From NCBI GenBank assembly GCA_947501445.1, contig CANMVS010000008.1, positions 1 through 64,000 of the forward strand: 64,000 nucleotides of DNA, in the 5' to 3' direction. The translations under genes and the position numbers were made by a program. Origin of the DNA: an uncultured Rhizobiaceae group bacterium (GTDB taxonomy: Bacteria; Pseudomonadota; Alphaproteobacteria; Rhizobiales; Rhizobiaceae). Shown piece by piece: positions 43,218-52,434 of the stretch. Within the stretch, counting starts at the first letter, position 1; each line of letters opens with the position of its first letter. The notes beneath the pieces are model-generated. The model searched no databases. It had not been told where the DNA came from and was given only the letters and a program-made list of their open reading frames with translations.

Positions 43218-44408
43218 ATGAAAAAACCTGATGCCGAGACCCTCACACACGTCGATTTGAATGATCTCAAGGGTGCACCCGCAAAGGTCTCCGGTTCACA
43301 CGGTCGCTGGCTGTGGATTGGCCTGTCATTGATGATATTCGGTGTGGTGGTGGCATTTTTGACTATCGCTGAGGACACGATTGACGTTGAGCCCACGTCA
43401 ACACCAGCCCCGGAACAACTGGTCTCGGTTGAAACTGTCACCACCGGCCCGCAAAGTGGTGAAGTGAGCACCTTTGCCGAAGTGCGTGCCCGCTGGACTG
43501 TTGATCTGAGCGCCGCTGTGTCTGGCCGGGTCACGGCTGTCATGGATGCGGCACTTGCGGGCGAACCGGTAAATGCCGGAACAACCCTTATCACAATCGA
43601 AGACAGTCGATTTGTGGCTGAACTCGCCGCTGCAGAACTTGCCGTCGAACAGGCACAACTTGCGCTGTGGCGGGCAAAAAATGCCACCGAGATTGCGCGC
43701 AGAGAATTCAAACGCAATGAGATTGAGCCGCCAAATGATTTGGCGCTCAAACTGCCACAGCTTGAAATTGCCCAAAGCACAGTTGAAACCGCCCGTGCAA
43801 GACAGGTCGCTGCGAAACAGCAACTGGGCGATGCGACGATTGTTGCTCCATTTTCCGCATTCGTAACCAAACGCATTGTCAGCCCCGGCCAAACAGTCAA
43901 TGTGGGGGACACGCTGTTGCGGCTTGTCGACAACAGCACCTATGAACTTGAGGCCGGTGTGGGGCGCAAAAGCTGGAATTTGCTGAAAAAACCTCTGACC
44001 GGTCTGACTGCTAAGGTGCTGGATCAGGATGGCAATGTGGTTGCAGAAGCAACCATTCGCCGTGGCGGCGGTTTTCTGGATGAGCGTCAATATAAAGTCT
44101 ATCTGGAAATTGACGAGGCCGATGCGAATGACGTGCTGTTCGGTGATTTTGTGCGTCTGCTACTGCCAGGAATTACCGTTGATGCAGCGTTGGACATACC
44201 GGCCTCAGCGCTCACCCAGGAAGGCAACGTCTGGTATGTGGATGCCCAGGATCGGCTTCAGCGGTTTGAACCTGAAGTTCTTTTCAGGCGTCAGGACCGC
44301 GTGATCATCACCTCCATGCCGGGCACGGACGTGTGGCGTATCGCCATTACGCCGCTTGTTTCGTATTTGCCGGGCCAGAAGGTCCGTGTGCAAACGAGGG
44401 AGGGATAG
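43218..44408 (+). CDS. RND efflux periplasmic adaptor (membrane fusion protein)
   Basis: 396 residues: short cytoplasmic N-terminus, one membrane anchor (LWIGLSLMIFGVVVAFLTI, residues 35-53), then a lipoyl/hairpin/beta-barrel HlyD-like body. Features are VDLSAAVSGRVTAVMDAALAGEPVNAGTTL (lipoyl half), a short coiled-coil hairpin (ELAAAELAVEQAQLALWRAKNATEIARREF), and GDATIVAPFSAFVTKRIVSPGQTVNVGDTL. It bridges the RND pump to an outer-membrane channel, which is not encoded here. It is 3 bp from the pump gene. Confidence 0.9.
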   Translation: MKKPDAETLTHVDLNDLKGAPAKVSGSHGRWLWIGLSLMIFGVVVAFLTIAEDTIDVEPTSTPAPEQLVSVETVTTGPQSGEVSTFAEVRARWTVDLSAAVSGRVTAVMDAALAGEPVNAGTTLITIEDSRFVAELAAAELAVEQAQLALWRAKNATEIARREFKRNEIEPPNDLALKLPQLEIAQSTVETARARQVAAKQQLGDATIVAPFSAFVTKRIVSPGQTVNVGDTLLRLVDNSTYELEAGVGRKSWNLLKKPLTGLTAKVLDQDGNVVAEATIRRGGGFLDERQYKVYLEIDEADANDVLFGDFVRLLLPGITVDAALDIPASALTQEGNVWYVDAQDRLQRFEPEVLFRRQDRVIITSMPGTDVWRIAITPLVSYLPGQKVRVQTREG

Positions 44409-44411
44409 GTC

Positions 44412-47400
44412 ATGGGGTTATTGACTGGCTGGTTCATCCGCAATCCTGTCGCGGCCAATTTGCTGATGGCACTCATTCTTTTTCTGGGCGTGATGACCAC
44501 ACTCACCATGCGCATTGAGGGTTTTCCACGTATCCCGCCGGAAACCATCCATATCACAACTGAAGTTCCCGGTGCCTCCACCGCACAGGTAGATGAACTG
44601 GTGACGCAGAAACTCGAAAAGGCCCTTGAAGGACTGGAGGGCGTGCGCAGTATTGTTTCCCAGTCCAACAGGGATATTTCCCAGATAACTGTTCGACGGG
44701 CAGGCGGGCAGGATCTGCAAAAACTGCTGGACAAAATTCGATTGAAAATCGACGGGGTTGCTGACCTGCCCTCCGCTGCAAAAAGACCCGTCATCGAAGA
44801 TGGTAGTTTCGATTTTCCGGCTCTCTATGTAAATATCCATGGCCACACGGACCCGGCAACATTGCAAAGGCTGTCACAAAGGTTGCGCGAAGAGCTCCTG
44901 TCGCAGCCAGAATTGTCACGGATGAATGTGTGGGGCCTGTTTGATCGGGAAATGAGGATTGAGGTCGAACCGCAAATTTTGCAACGGTATAATCTGACGG
45001 TCGCCGACATTGTTGCCCGCATTCACGCAAGTTCACTGAACTATCAGTCAGGCACCTTGAAGACCGCAGGTGGTTCAATCAACCTCAAAGCAGACAATGG
45101 TGCCAAGTTTTCAACTGAATTCGCAGCCATTCCAATTGTTGAACGGGCGGATGGAACAACGCTTTTTTTGGGTGAAATAGCGACCACCAAAGATACCTTC
45201 AAAGAAGGTGATTATCTCTTTCGTTTCAATGGCGAGCGCACCGCTGGCATGGAAGTCCTGATCGGGCAGAAGGAAAACATTCTGAAAGTGTCACAGGCGG
45301 TGCACAGGGTCGTCAGCGATTTTGAGCGTCAATTGCCATCCAATGTGCGTGTGACAATCTGGGGAGACAGTTCCGGCTATATCGCAGATCGTCTGCAGTT
45401 GCTGCGCAACAACGGTGTTCAGGGGCTTTTGCTGGTATTTCTGGTTCTGGCAATCTTTCTCGATGTCGGCCTGGCCTTTTGGGTTGCCATGGGGATCCCG
45501 GTTGCGGTTATGGGCGCTCTTGCCGTTGCGGGATCAAAATGGATCGACTACTCGCTCAATGATGTAACGACATTCGGGCTCATCATTGTCCTGGGCATAC
45601 TGGTGGATGACGCCGTTGTTGTGGGTGAAAGCGTTTATGAGGAACGCCAGACCAACAAGGACCCGATCACTGGTACCGAAAAGGGTGTGCACAAGGTTGC
45701 CGTTGCAACTGTGTTTGGTGTGTTAACCACCATTGCCGCCTTTTTTCCGATGCTGTTACTCGACAATCCTTTGGGCAAAGTGCTTGCCGGATTCTCGGGC
45801 ATTGTGATCTTTGCGCTGGTTTTTTCGCTCATTGAAAGCAAATTCATACTGCCGGCGCATCTCGCCCGCACCAATCTTGACCGTCGTCCACGCTGGGTGA
45901 TTGGCCGGGCCTGGGAGAAGGTACAGCAGTTTTTTCAAAACGGATTGAACTGGTTTCGCAACACATTTTATGCGCCGCTGCTCATCTGCGCCATCCGCCA
46001 CCGATATGCCGCTCTCATTCTTTTCATTGCAGCCGGTACACTGGGGATTGGCCTGATTGGCCTTGGCAAAATCAAGACCGTCTTTTTTCCCGATGTGCCA
46101 GGGCAGGTAATAACGGTGGATCTGGAGATGGATGCACGTGCGCCCTTTGCACTGACAAAGGCAAACCTGGAGAAAATTCGTGCGGTAGGCGAGCGCTTGA
46201 ATGGCGCATTACAGACGGAGAAATCACTGGAAGAGCCGCCAATCCGCTCGATGTTTCTGCAAATTGGCGATGCAACCTCCGCACAAATCTATGCGGAGCT
46301 GACACCCGTTGCGGATCGCCCTGACACCGGCATTCTTGACATCGTGCAGCTCTGGCGTGATCGCACCGGACAGATTGAGGGGGCTACACAGCTTCAGTTT
46401 GTCGGGTCAGAGGAACTGGCCGGTGGTTTTCAGCTACAGCTGTTTTCCAAGGACGTGGTGCAGCTGCAGCGGGCCAGCCGGGATTTGCGTGAATTTCTTG
46501 CCCGCATTGAGGGCGTCAACAATATTCGTGACACACTCGCCTCCGGCCAGCCGGAGATTGAGATAAAGCTGAAGCCAGAAGCACGTAATCTGGGGTTTGA
46601 TACACAAACGCTCGCCGAGCAGATCGGCAATTCCTTTGGCGGCGCAGAGGTACAGAAAATACGCCGGGCAGGTACTGAACTGAAGGTGCTCGTGCAGAAC
46701 ACAACCAACGCCCGCGATACCATCGATGATCTCCTGCAAACCCGTTTGCGCAGTAAAAACGGCAATTGGATGCCGTTTCAATCCGTTGCACAGATTAGCG
46801 GTGGTTATGTTTCCGGTATCGTGCATCGCAAAAACGGCAAACAGGTCAATACACTTGCAGCGTCAATTGATCGTGCGCGCGTTGCACCAGAGGAAGTCGG
46901 GCAGGCGGTGCTTGAGCAATTTGTGCCTGCGATAGCTGCACAATATCCCGAAGTGACACTCAAACCCGCCGGTGAATTGGCTGAGATCGGAGAAATTCGG
47001 GGAGGCATGAAACGTGCGTTATTGCTGGCTGTCGTGCTTATCTACGTTCTTATGGCTGTGCCGCTGAAATCCTACTGGCAGCCCTTTATCATTCTGGCAA
47101 TTGTGCCCTTTGGCTTTGTCGGTGCAGCCATTGGTCATCTGTTCATGGGATTGCCGCTTTCCGTGCTCTCCTTTTTTGGCATGCTGGCGCTGACGGGTGT
47201 TGTGATCAATGACAGCCTGGTTCTGATGACACGCTACAATCAGGCCCGTGAGACCGGTGCATGCGTAACCGCAGCGCTTCAGGATGCCGGTATCGGGCGA
47301 TTTCGCGCCATTTTCCTGACAACGGCAACAACGGTTATCGGCCTGCTGCCGTTGCTGACGGAAACGGCTGAACAGGCACAATATCTGATACCGGCTGCCG

Positions 47401-47537
47401 TCTCGCTTGCCTTCGGCGAGCTGTTTTCAACCGTGCTGATGTTGTTGCTTGTGCCTGTTTTGATTGCAATCACTGAAGATGTACGAACAGCCTTTTCACG
47501 CAATCCCACGGCGGTGAAAATCCATGCTGAGGGATAA
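44412..47537 (+). CDS. RND-family efflux pump (HAE1-like)
   Basis: 1041 residues, the usual RND length, with twelve membrane segments and two large periplasmic loops. The TM4 proton relay is present as Asp399-Asp400 in GILVDDAVVVGE, and the TM10-11 region reads GVVINDSLVLMTRYN. The opening FIRNPVAANLLMALILFLG and the pore-loop pattern GASTAQVDELVTQKLEKAL are typical. The branch resembles the AcrB-like pumps of alphaproteobacteria lacking a dedicated outer-membrane gene. The end overlaps the following ABC-like gene by 14 bp. Confidence 0.95.
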   Translation: MGLLTGWFIRNPVAANLLMALILFLGVMTTLTMRIEGFPRIPPETIHITTEVPGASTAQVDELVTQKLEKALEGLEGVRSIVSQSNRDISQITVRRAGGQDLQKLLDKIRLKIDGVADLPSAAKRPVIEDGSFDFPALYVNIHGHTDPATLQRLSQRLREELLSQPELSRMNVWGLFDREMRIEVEPQILQRYNLTVADIVARIHASSLNYQSGTLKTAGGSINLKADNGAKFSTEFAAIPIVERADGTTLFLGEIATTKDTFKEGDYLFRFNGERTAGMEVLIGQKENILKVSQAVHRVVSDFERQLPSNVRVTIWGDSSGYIADRLQLLRNNGVQGLLLVFLVLAIFLDVGLAFWVAMGIPVAVMGALAVAGSKWIDYSLNDVTTFGLIIVLGILVDDAVVVGESVYEERQTNKDPITGTEKGVHKVAVATVFGVLTTIAAFFPMLLLDNPLGKVLAGFSGIVIFALVFSLIESKFILPAHLARTNLDRRPRWVIGRAWEKVQQFFQNGLNWFRNTFYAPLLICAIRHRYAALILFIAAGTLGIGLIGLGKIKTVFFPDVPGQVITVDLEMDARAPFALTKANLEKIRAVGERLNGALQTEKSLEEPPIRSMFLQIGDATSAQIYAELTPVADRPDTGILDIVQLWRDRTGQIEGATQLQFVGSEELAGGFQLQLFSKDVVQLQRASRDLREFLARIEGVNNIRDTLASGQPEIEIKLKPEARNLGFDTQTLAEQIGNSFGGAEVQKIRRAGTELKVLVQNTTNARDTIDDLLQTRLRSKNGNWMPFQSVAQISGGYVSGIVHRKNGKQVNTLAASIDRARVAPEEVGQAVLEQFVPAIAAQYPEVTLKPAGELAEIGEIRGGMKRALLLAVVLIYVLMAVPLKSYWQPFIILAIVPFGFVGAAIGHLFMGLPLSVLSFFGMLALTGVVINDSLVLMTRYNQARETGACVTAALQDAGIGRFRAIFLTTATTVIGLLPLLTETAEQAQYLIPAAVSLAFGELFSTVLMLLLVPVLIAITEDVRTAFSRNPTAVKIHAEG

Positions 47538-48390
47538 GCACCTTACGATCGCAATATTACTGCAGACATTTTTGCGGCCGATCAGTTTGACCTGGGTTTT
47601 AACCCTATTCGAAACGGCGCTGATGGCACTCATCCCGTTGCTCATTGGTTTTGCAATTGACGGTCTGCTGAAAGATGACACCACCGCGCTGATGCACCTT
47701 GCTGTTGTTGTGGCGTCATTGATCGGGATCAGCATTGCCCGCAGAATCTATGATACGCGCGTTTATGGGATGATCCGTGTAGAACTGTGCACGCAACTGG
47801 TGGACAGGTCCGATAAACTTTCAGTGTCAAAACTCAATGCCCGGCTCTCCATGGCGCGCGAATTGGTGGGTTTTCTGGAGGAAGAAGTACCCACACTGAT
47901 GAATTCAGTCGTCCAGTTGGTCATATCCTTTGCCATCCTGTTTTACTTTCATCCGACCCTGTCCTATGCCGCGTTCTGTGCGGCGGTGGTGATGGTTGTG
48001 TTTTACAGCATATTTCACCGTCGGTTTTTCAAACTGAACGCTGACCACAACCACCAAAGCGAAAAACAGGTTGGCCTGCTCGGTACCAATTCACCAAAGC
48101 GGATATACGCTCACTTCAACAGGCTTCGCCACATTGAAATCAGAATTTCCGATACGGAAGCCTGGGTCTATGGGACAATTTTTACCGTCCTGCTCGGGTT
48201 CATACTGTTCAATCTGTGGTATGCCGCAACACATATGGAGACCACGGTTGGCACAATTTTTTCCATAATCAGTTACTCTTGGGAATTTGTGGACGCAGCA
48301 CTGGTCCTGCCGGCAACGCTTCAGGGCTGGTCACGTCTGTCGGAGATCATGCAGCGCATCAATGCTGATTTGCCAGCTGTCCGGAACTAA
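47524..48390 (+). CDS. ABC six-transmembrane domain protein lacking an ATPase domain
   Basis: 288 residues covering one ABC exporter-type six-TM domain only. Features are WVLTLFETALMALIPLLIGFAIDGLL (TM1), VYGMIRVELCTQLVDRSDKLSVSKLNARLSMARELVGFLEEEVPTL (the intracellular helix region) and TNSPKRIYAHFNRLRHIEIRISDTEAWVYG. No Walker A or signature motif follows before the stop, and no ATPase gene lies downstream. It overlaps the RND gene by 14 bp, so it is made with the pump. Either it is a stand-alone accessory membrane protein or it borrows an ATPase from elsewhere. Confidence 0.8.
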   Translation: MLRDKHLTIAILLQTFLRPISLTWVLTLFETALMALIPLLIGFAIDGLLKDDTTALMHLAVVVASLIGISIARRIYDTRVYGMIRVELCTQLVDRSDKLSVSKLNARLSMARELVGFLEEEVPTLMNSVVQLVISFAILFYFHPTLSYAAFCAAVVMVVFYSIFHRRFFKLNADHNHQSEKQVGLLGTNSPKRIYAHFNRLRHIEIRISDTEAWVYGTIFTVLLGFILFNLWYAATHMETTVGTIFSIISYSWEFVDAALVLPATLQGWSRLSEIMQRINADLPAVRN

Positions 48391-48408
48391 TGACAAGCCA
48401 GACGTTTT

Positions 48409-49095
48409 CTAGTCTCCGGTTTGGCTGGCACCACCCAATTCTGGCTGTTCACGTTCCATACGCGCCCGCAGCGCTTTGGCCTCTCCTTGAAAAAACGCAT
48501 CGAGCGGCAGGCAGGCCTCTATGCGGTCTATGCGAAAGTTTCGGAAATCCTGACGCATCGTGCACCAGGCCGATAGAACCGCAACTTCAACATAATAGGT
48601 TAAAACAATCGGCAAAATGACCCGCCGCGTATGTTTGTGGTCAAGCGACACATAGTCGATTTGCAGTTTCTGCTCCTGACGTATGGCGGAACGCAAGGTT
48701 TCCATCTGGCTGGGGGCGGGGGTGGAGATTCCCCAACCCGATACCCGAAGGCTGTCTGATGGAATGCGTGACGATTCGATTTTTGACAGGACGCGTTGTG
48801 CTGCTGACTGGAGGCTGGCATCGCCTGTTCTGGCCAGCAGGCCGATGCCGACAACGATGGATTCCAGTTCCTCTTCGCTAAAATTCAGCGGCGGCAAATT
48901 ATAGCCTTTGCGCATGACATACCCAATGCCAACGGCCCCCTCGATGGGAATACGCATGGATTGCAGCGTTGCAATGTAACGGTAGACCGTTCGCGGGGTG
49001 ACCTCCAGATGTGTGGCGATCTGGGCAGCCGACATTGGGCTGCGCGCCGAACGCAGAATGTTGATTATCTCAAACAAGCGGTCTGTACGCAGCAC
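48409..49095 (-). CDS. YafY-type WYL-domain transcriptional regulator
   Basis: 228 residues: N-terminal HTH_11 (DRLFEIINILRSARSPMSAAQIATHLEVTPRTVYRYIATLQSMRIPIEG), then the WYL ligand domain (IDYVSLDHKHTRRVILPIVLTYYVEVAVLSAWCTMRQDFRNFRIDRI) with the WCTMRQDFRNFRIDRI core. WYL proteins usually sense small ligands or nucleic-acid-derived signals and control nearby genes. It converges on the RND operon and is divergent from a DMT exporter, across repeat copy 7. Confidence 0.9.
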   Translation of the reverse strand: MLRTDRLFEIINILRSARSPMSAAQIATHLEVTPRTVYRYIATLQSMRIPIEGAVGIGYVMRKGYNLPPLNFSEEELESIVVGIGLLARTGDASLQSAAQRVLSKIESSRIPSDSLRVSGWGISTPAPSQMETLRSAIRQEQKLQIDYVSLDHKHTRRVILPIVLTYYVEVAVLSAWCTMRQDFRNFRIDRIEACLPLDAFFQGEAKALRARMEREQPELGGASQTGD

Positions 49096-49123
49096 GAATA
49101 TTCCTCCCGGTGTTTCTTCACCC

Positions 49124-49223
49124 TGGACCGTTTCACGTTTTGTCAGAAACGGAACAACAGTGTCGGTCTTTAATTTGTAGATGCATTCAGGTTTTGCCGA
49201 TTCAGTCGAAACCTGAATTGCTC
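49124..49223 (+). repeat. Dispersed double-hairpin repeat, copy 7
   Basis: Forward copy inside the divergent promoter between the WYL regulator (leftward) and the DMT gene (rightward). This is the one copy that precedes genes on both sides rather than following a stop. Outer stem CCGTTTC / GAAACGG is perfect; the inner stem has one mismatch. Confidence 0.9.
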
Positions 49224-49300
49224 TAACAAAACACTACTGACAGCTAGCTGTCAGTATCAATGATTTATGCGTTTGACGATTGTAAATTGGGAGTTGTCTG

Positions 49301-50191
49301 ATGCAGGAATATTCGCGTTCCGCCGGGGTCATTTTGATGGTGGTATCCGCGCTGGTTTTCAGCACGGCGGGATTGTTCACCAAAGGTGTTGAGGCGGGGG
49401 CCTGGGACGTGGTTTTCTGGCGCGGCCTGTTTGCCGCCATTTTGACGACCGCCTATGTGGCCTGGCGCGGAACATTGCGTGAAGATTTTCTGCAGATGGG
49501 CCTGTCCGGCTGGGCTGTCGCCATTGTCGGTGCGTCCGGATCGGCGGCCTTCATTTCTGCGTTCAAACTGACGTCCATTGCCAATGTAACCCTGATATAT
49601 GCAGGTGCACCGCTGCTTGCCGCCCTGATGGCGTTTTTCTGGATGGGTGAGCGGTTGTCACGTGCTGTTGGTATTGGTTGTGTGACAGCTTTGGCAGGGG
49701 TTGCGGTTATCGTCAGCGGGTCCCTGGGGGGCGTAAATCTGCAAGGTGATTTCCTGGCGATATGGATGGCTATCGCTGTTGCACTAATGCTTGTGATCTA
49801 TCGCCGGTTTCCGGGGACGCCGGGCGGTGGGCCGATGGTCCTGTCTTCATTGCTACTGCTGCCTTTCGGTCTGTACTTCGGTGATCCGCTGCACAACCTG
49901 CCGGGTGAGATAGCGATCTTGGCTGCCTTTGGTCTGATTTTCGCAGTTGCTTCGGTCACAATGGTGGAGGGTGCAAAACGCCTGCCGTCCGGCGAAACAG
50001 CGCTTCTGAGTACGCTGGATGCCCCCCTGGCACCGCTTTTTGCCTGGATGATGTTTTCACAAGTGCCGCCCATTCTAACCGTTTTGGGTGGGGTGCTTGT
50101 CCTTGCTGGCATCGTCGTCAGCCAATCCCACGAATTTTTGCAGGAAAGATTGAAGAGAAGGGAATTCGCATGTCCAGTGCAAAGCGACTAA
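49301..50191 (+). CDS. DMT-superfamily (EamA) transporter
   Basis: 296 residues with ten membrane segments arranged as two EamA halves (SAGVILMVVSALVFSTAGLFTK; FLAIWMAIAVALMLVIYRRF). The late DAPLAPLFAWMMFSQVPPILTVLGGVLVLAGIVVSQ is the standard end motif. It probably exports a metabolite or amino acid derivative. GGAGT lies upstream of the ATG. Its end overlaps the PNPOx-like gene by 22 bp. Confidence 0.9.
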   Translation: MQEYSRSAGVILMVVSALVFSTAGLFTKGVEAGAWDVVFWRGLFAAILTTAYVAWRGTLREDFLQMGLSGWAVAIVGASGSAAFISAFKLTSIANVTLIYAGAPLLAALMAFFWMGERLSRAVGIGCVTALAGVAVIVSGSLGGVNLQGDFLAIWMAIAVALMLVIYRRFPGTPGGGPMVLSSLLLLPFGLYFGDPLHNLPGEIAILAAFGLIFAVASVTMVEGAKRLPSGETALLSTLDAPLAPLFAWMMFSQVPPILTVLGGVLVLAGIVVSQSHEFLQERLKRREFACPVQSD

Positions 50192-50709
50192 ATCAAACGC
50201 TACGGAATTTTATTGAAGAACAGCCGGTGTTCTTTGTGGCTACAGCCGCACAGGACGGGCGGGTTAATGTCTCACCCAAGGGGCTGGATACCTTGCGTGT
50301 CATCGGCGACAACAAGATACTTTGGCTTAACCTGACAGGCAGTGGCAATGAAACCGCTGCTCACTTGCGCGAACTGTCCAGAATGACCCTGATGTTTTGT
50401 GCCTTTAATGCCAATGCGCGTATTTTGCGTGTTTATGGATCGGCCCGTACCGTTCATCCGGGCGATCGGGAATGGGCGGATCTGGCCTCGCATTTTCCCG
50501 TCATGGCAGGTCAGCGACAGATTTTTGAATTGGATATCGATCTTGTGCAATTGTCCTGTGGCTCCGGTGTTCCCGTGATGTCGTTTGACCAGCAGCGTGG
50601 GACCAGCGAATTGCTTCCCTATTATGAGGATATGGGACCGCACGGCGTACGTGCCTTTTGGGATCGAAAAAATGCCGTAAGTGTTGATGGCAAAAATACG
50701 GGAATATAG
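50170..50709 (+). CDS. Pyridoxamine 5'-phosphate oxidase-family flavin-binding protein
   Basis: 179 residues of the split-barrel FMN-binding fold. ATAAQDGRVNVSPKGLDTLRVIGDNKILWLNLTGSGNETAAHL is the characteristic N-terminal half, and RILRVYGSARTVHPGDREWADL follows. Many relatives are small flavoproteins of unknown substrate; those like this are annotated as general stress or PNPOx-family. The start is supported by AGGGAA at 50159-50164. It is co-translated with the DMT gene. Confidence 0.85.
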   Translation: MSSAKRLNQTLRNFIEEQPVFFVATAAQDGRVNVSPKGLDTLRVIGDNKILWLNLTGSGNETAAHLRELSRMTLMFCAFNANARILRVYGSARTVHPGDREWADLASHFPVMAGQRQIFELDIDLVQLSCGSGVPVMSFDQQRGTSELLPYYEDMGPHGVRAFWDRKNAVSVDGKNTGI

Positions 50710-50733
50710 CGGGCTCACAAGACCCCGCTATAT
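50704..50733. terminator. Hairpin between convergent genes
   Basis: A perfect 10-bp stem ATATAGCGGG / CCCGCTATAT with a 10-nt loop. It overlaps the stop of the PNPOx-like gene and lies 16 bp from the end of the nucleoside hydrolase gene. No T-tract follows on either strand, so it is a less certain terminator, perhaps an RNA-stabilising hairpin. Confidence 0.45.
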
Positions 50734-50748
50734 CCTGGTGTCTTAGCT

Positions 50749-51702
50749 CTAACCAGAGTGGGCCGCAATGGTGCTGAAGTAGTGTCCGGCGAAAAACCCT
50801 GCCTCAATATCCAAAAGTGCGATATGTTGCGGACGGTCGACCCAGTGATTGTCCACCGCTTGCATGCCGGTTGGCTGGAACAGGGTCTGCCCAATTCCCG
50901 GGCCTTCGGTTACTGCAGCAAGTGCACCGCGTTTTTGCATATAAACGCCGGGGATTGTCAGATAGGCGAGCGCCATAACATCATGCGGAATACAGCCGTT
51001 GAACCCGGAGTGACTGCGGTAGAATTTCGTATAGAACCGCGCCATATCGGCCAGCAATTTTCCAACCCGTGGGCTGGCTTCCTGCAAATCGGCAAAAAAG
51101 TCAGGTGAAAGGACAACCTGTGTTGTTACGTCCATGGGCGCCAGAACCAAAGGCCACCGTGCGGCGAAAACAGCTTCAGCGGCGTGAGGATCATTCCAGA
51201 TATTGGCTTCTGCACCGGGCGATACATTGCCCGGCTGGTATACCGCACCACCCATGACCACGACCGATTTTACCCGGTCCACAATCGTTGGATCAAGTTC
51301 AAGCGCCCGTGCCAGATTGGTGAGTGGGCCAACGGCGCAAATGTCAATTTCTCCGGGCATCTGTTTGGTTTTTTCAACCAGGTATTCCGCAGCGCGTTGT
51401 GATACGGCCTGCCGTGATGACTGGGGTATCTCGACGCCGCCCAGACCGTTAGGCCCGTGTACGAAGTAACTGTGTGGTCTTGGTTCGATTTCAAGTGGTC
51501 GGGATTCGCCCCCGACAACCTGTGCATCACAACCGAAAAAATCCATCAATGCCAGTGCATTTCGTGTCGCGTCTGAGACGGAAACGTTTCCGAATATTGT
51601 TGTCAGTGCAAGCAGATCAATAGCTGGATGAGCAATCGCGTAGGCAATTGCCATTGTGTCATCAATCCCGGGGTCGGTATCAAGAATTACCTTGTGTTTC
51701 AT
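50749..51702 (-). CDS. Inosine/uridine-preferring nucleoside hydrolase
   Basis: About 317 residues with the defining DTDPGIDD calcium-binding motif at residues 8-15, the VVMGGAVYQPGNVSPGAEANIWNDPHAAE loop and a late IPGVYMQ segment. It hydrolyses ribonucleosides to base and ribose. The ATG at 51702 is chosen because GAAGGCC lies upstream and the family begins with the strand KVILDTDPG. It has no linked genes; it converges on the PNPOx-like gene. Confidence 0.92.
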   Translation of the reverse strand: MKHKVILDTDPGIDDTMAIAYAIAHPAIDLLALTTIFGNVSVSDATRNALALMDFFGCDAQVVGGESRPLEIEPRPHSYFVHGPNGLGGVEIPQSSRQAVSQRAAEYLVEKTKQMPGEIDICAVGPLTNLARALELDPTIVDRVKSVVVMGGAVYQPGNVSPGAEANIWNDPHAAEAVFAARWPLVLAPMDVTTQVVLSPDFFADLQEASPRVGKLLADMARFYTKFYRSHSGFNGCIPHDVMALAYLTIPGVYMQKRGALAAVTEGPGIGQTLFQPTGMQAVDNHWVDRPQHIALLDIEAGFFAGHYFSTIAAHSG

Positions 51703-51966
51703 AGATCGGCCTTCAATCATTATACGCACCGGGCGTTCCGGGTGGTTGTCTCTATTCATTCGAAAAACAATTTTTTTTCAAACAGCTATATGTTTTTGCC
51801 TGTATTGGCGTGTTGCTTTCCCACGCCGTCACCTGGTTAGAGATGGCGAAATGGTTCTGGAACAAGGATGGCAAAAAATTATGAGGTTCGTGAACCCTGG
51901 TATTCCTCATTCTGCCAATAATATGGATTGCAGAAAATTTATACAATTAATTTTCACAAGTGCCTG

Positions 51967-52317
51967 TCAGACGGTTTTACCCGTTGTTTGATCCAGCTTT
52001 GGCTTGCAGTAAATTTCATGGAGCGTTTCAAGCACTGCCTGCACCTCATCAGAGGCGATGGAATAGTAGATCGTCTGCGCATCCCGGCGTGTTTTCACCA
52101 ACCCCAATGCGCGCAGTTTCGCCAGGTGTTGCGACAGGGCGGATTGACTGAGGTCAACGGTAGCGGCGAGTGCACCGACGGCCATTTCCTGCTTGATAAG
52201 ATTGCACAAAATCAACAGGCGCTTGGGGTTTGCCATGGCATTCAGTAATTGGGCAGCCTGCTCGGCCCTGTCGGAAAGGTCGATCTGTTCAGATTGTATG
52301 TTCTGTGTCGGCGACAT
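51967..52317 (-). CDS. ArsR-family regulator of the BigR/SqrR persulfide-sensing type
   Basis: 116 residues with the ArsR winged helix (NPKRLLILCNLIKQEMAVGALAATVDLSQSALSQHLAKLRALGLV). Two cysteines, Cys38 in LILCNL and Cys104 in EIYCKPK, are separated by 66 residues. This equals the spacing of the sensor pair in SqrR (41/107) and BigR (42/108), which form a tetrasulfide link on meeting persulfides. No metal-binding CxC motif is present. It is therefore a candidate repressor of sulfide or persulfide genes, though none lies beside it; the Blh/ETHE1-like gene is at 38280. Confidence 0.85.
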   Translation of the reverse strand: MSPTQNIQSEQIDLSDRAEQAAQLLNAMANPKRLLILCNLIKQEMAVGALAATVDLSQSALSQHLAKLRALGLVKTRRDAQTIYYSIASDEVQAVLETLHEIYCKPKLDQTTGKTV

Positions 52318-52434
52318 GGGTTCAACATCCAGGTTTCATACCAGAGGAATTTGACCAAATGCGACTGATCTTGGTGTGTTTATATCCAATCCATTATGGC
52401 TAATCTAGCGATGTATAGGCGATCCCCGGGCGAA

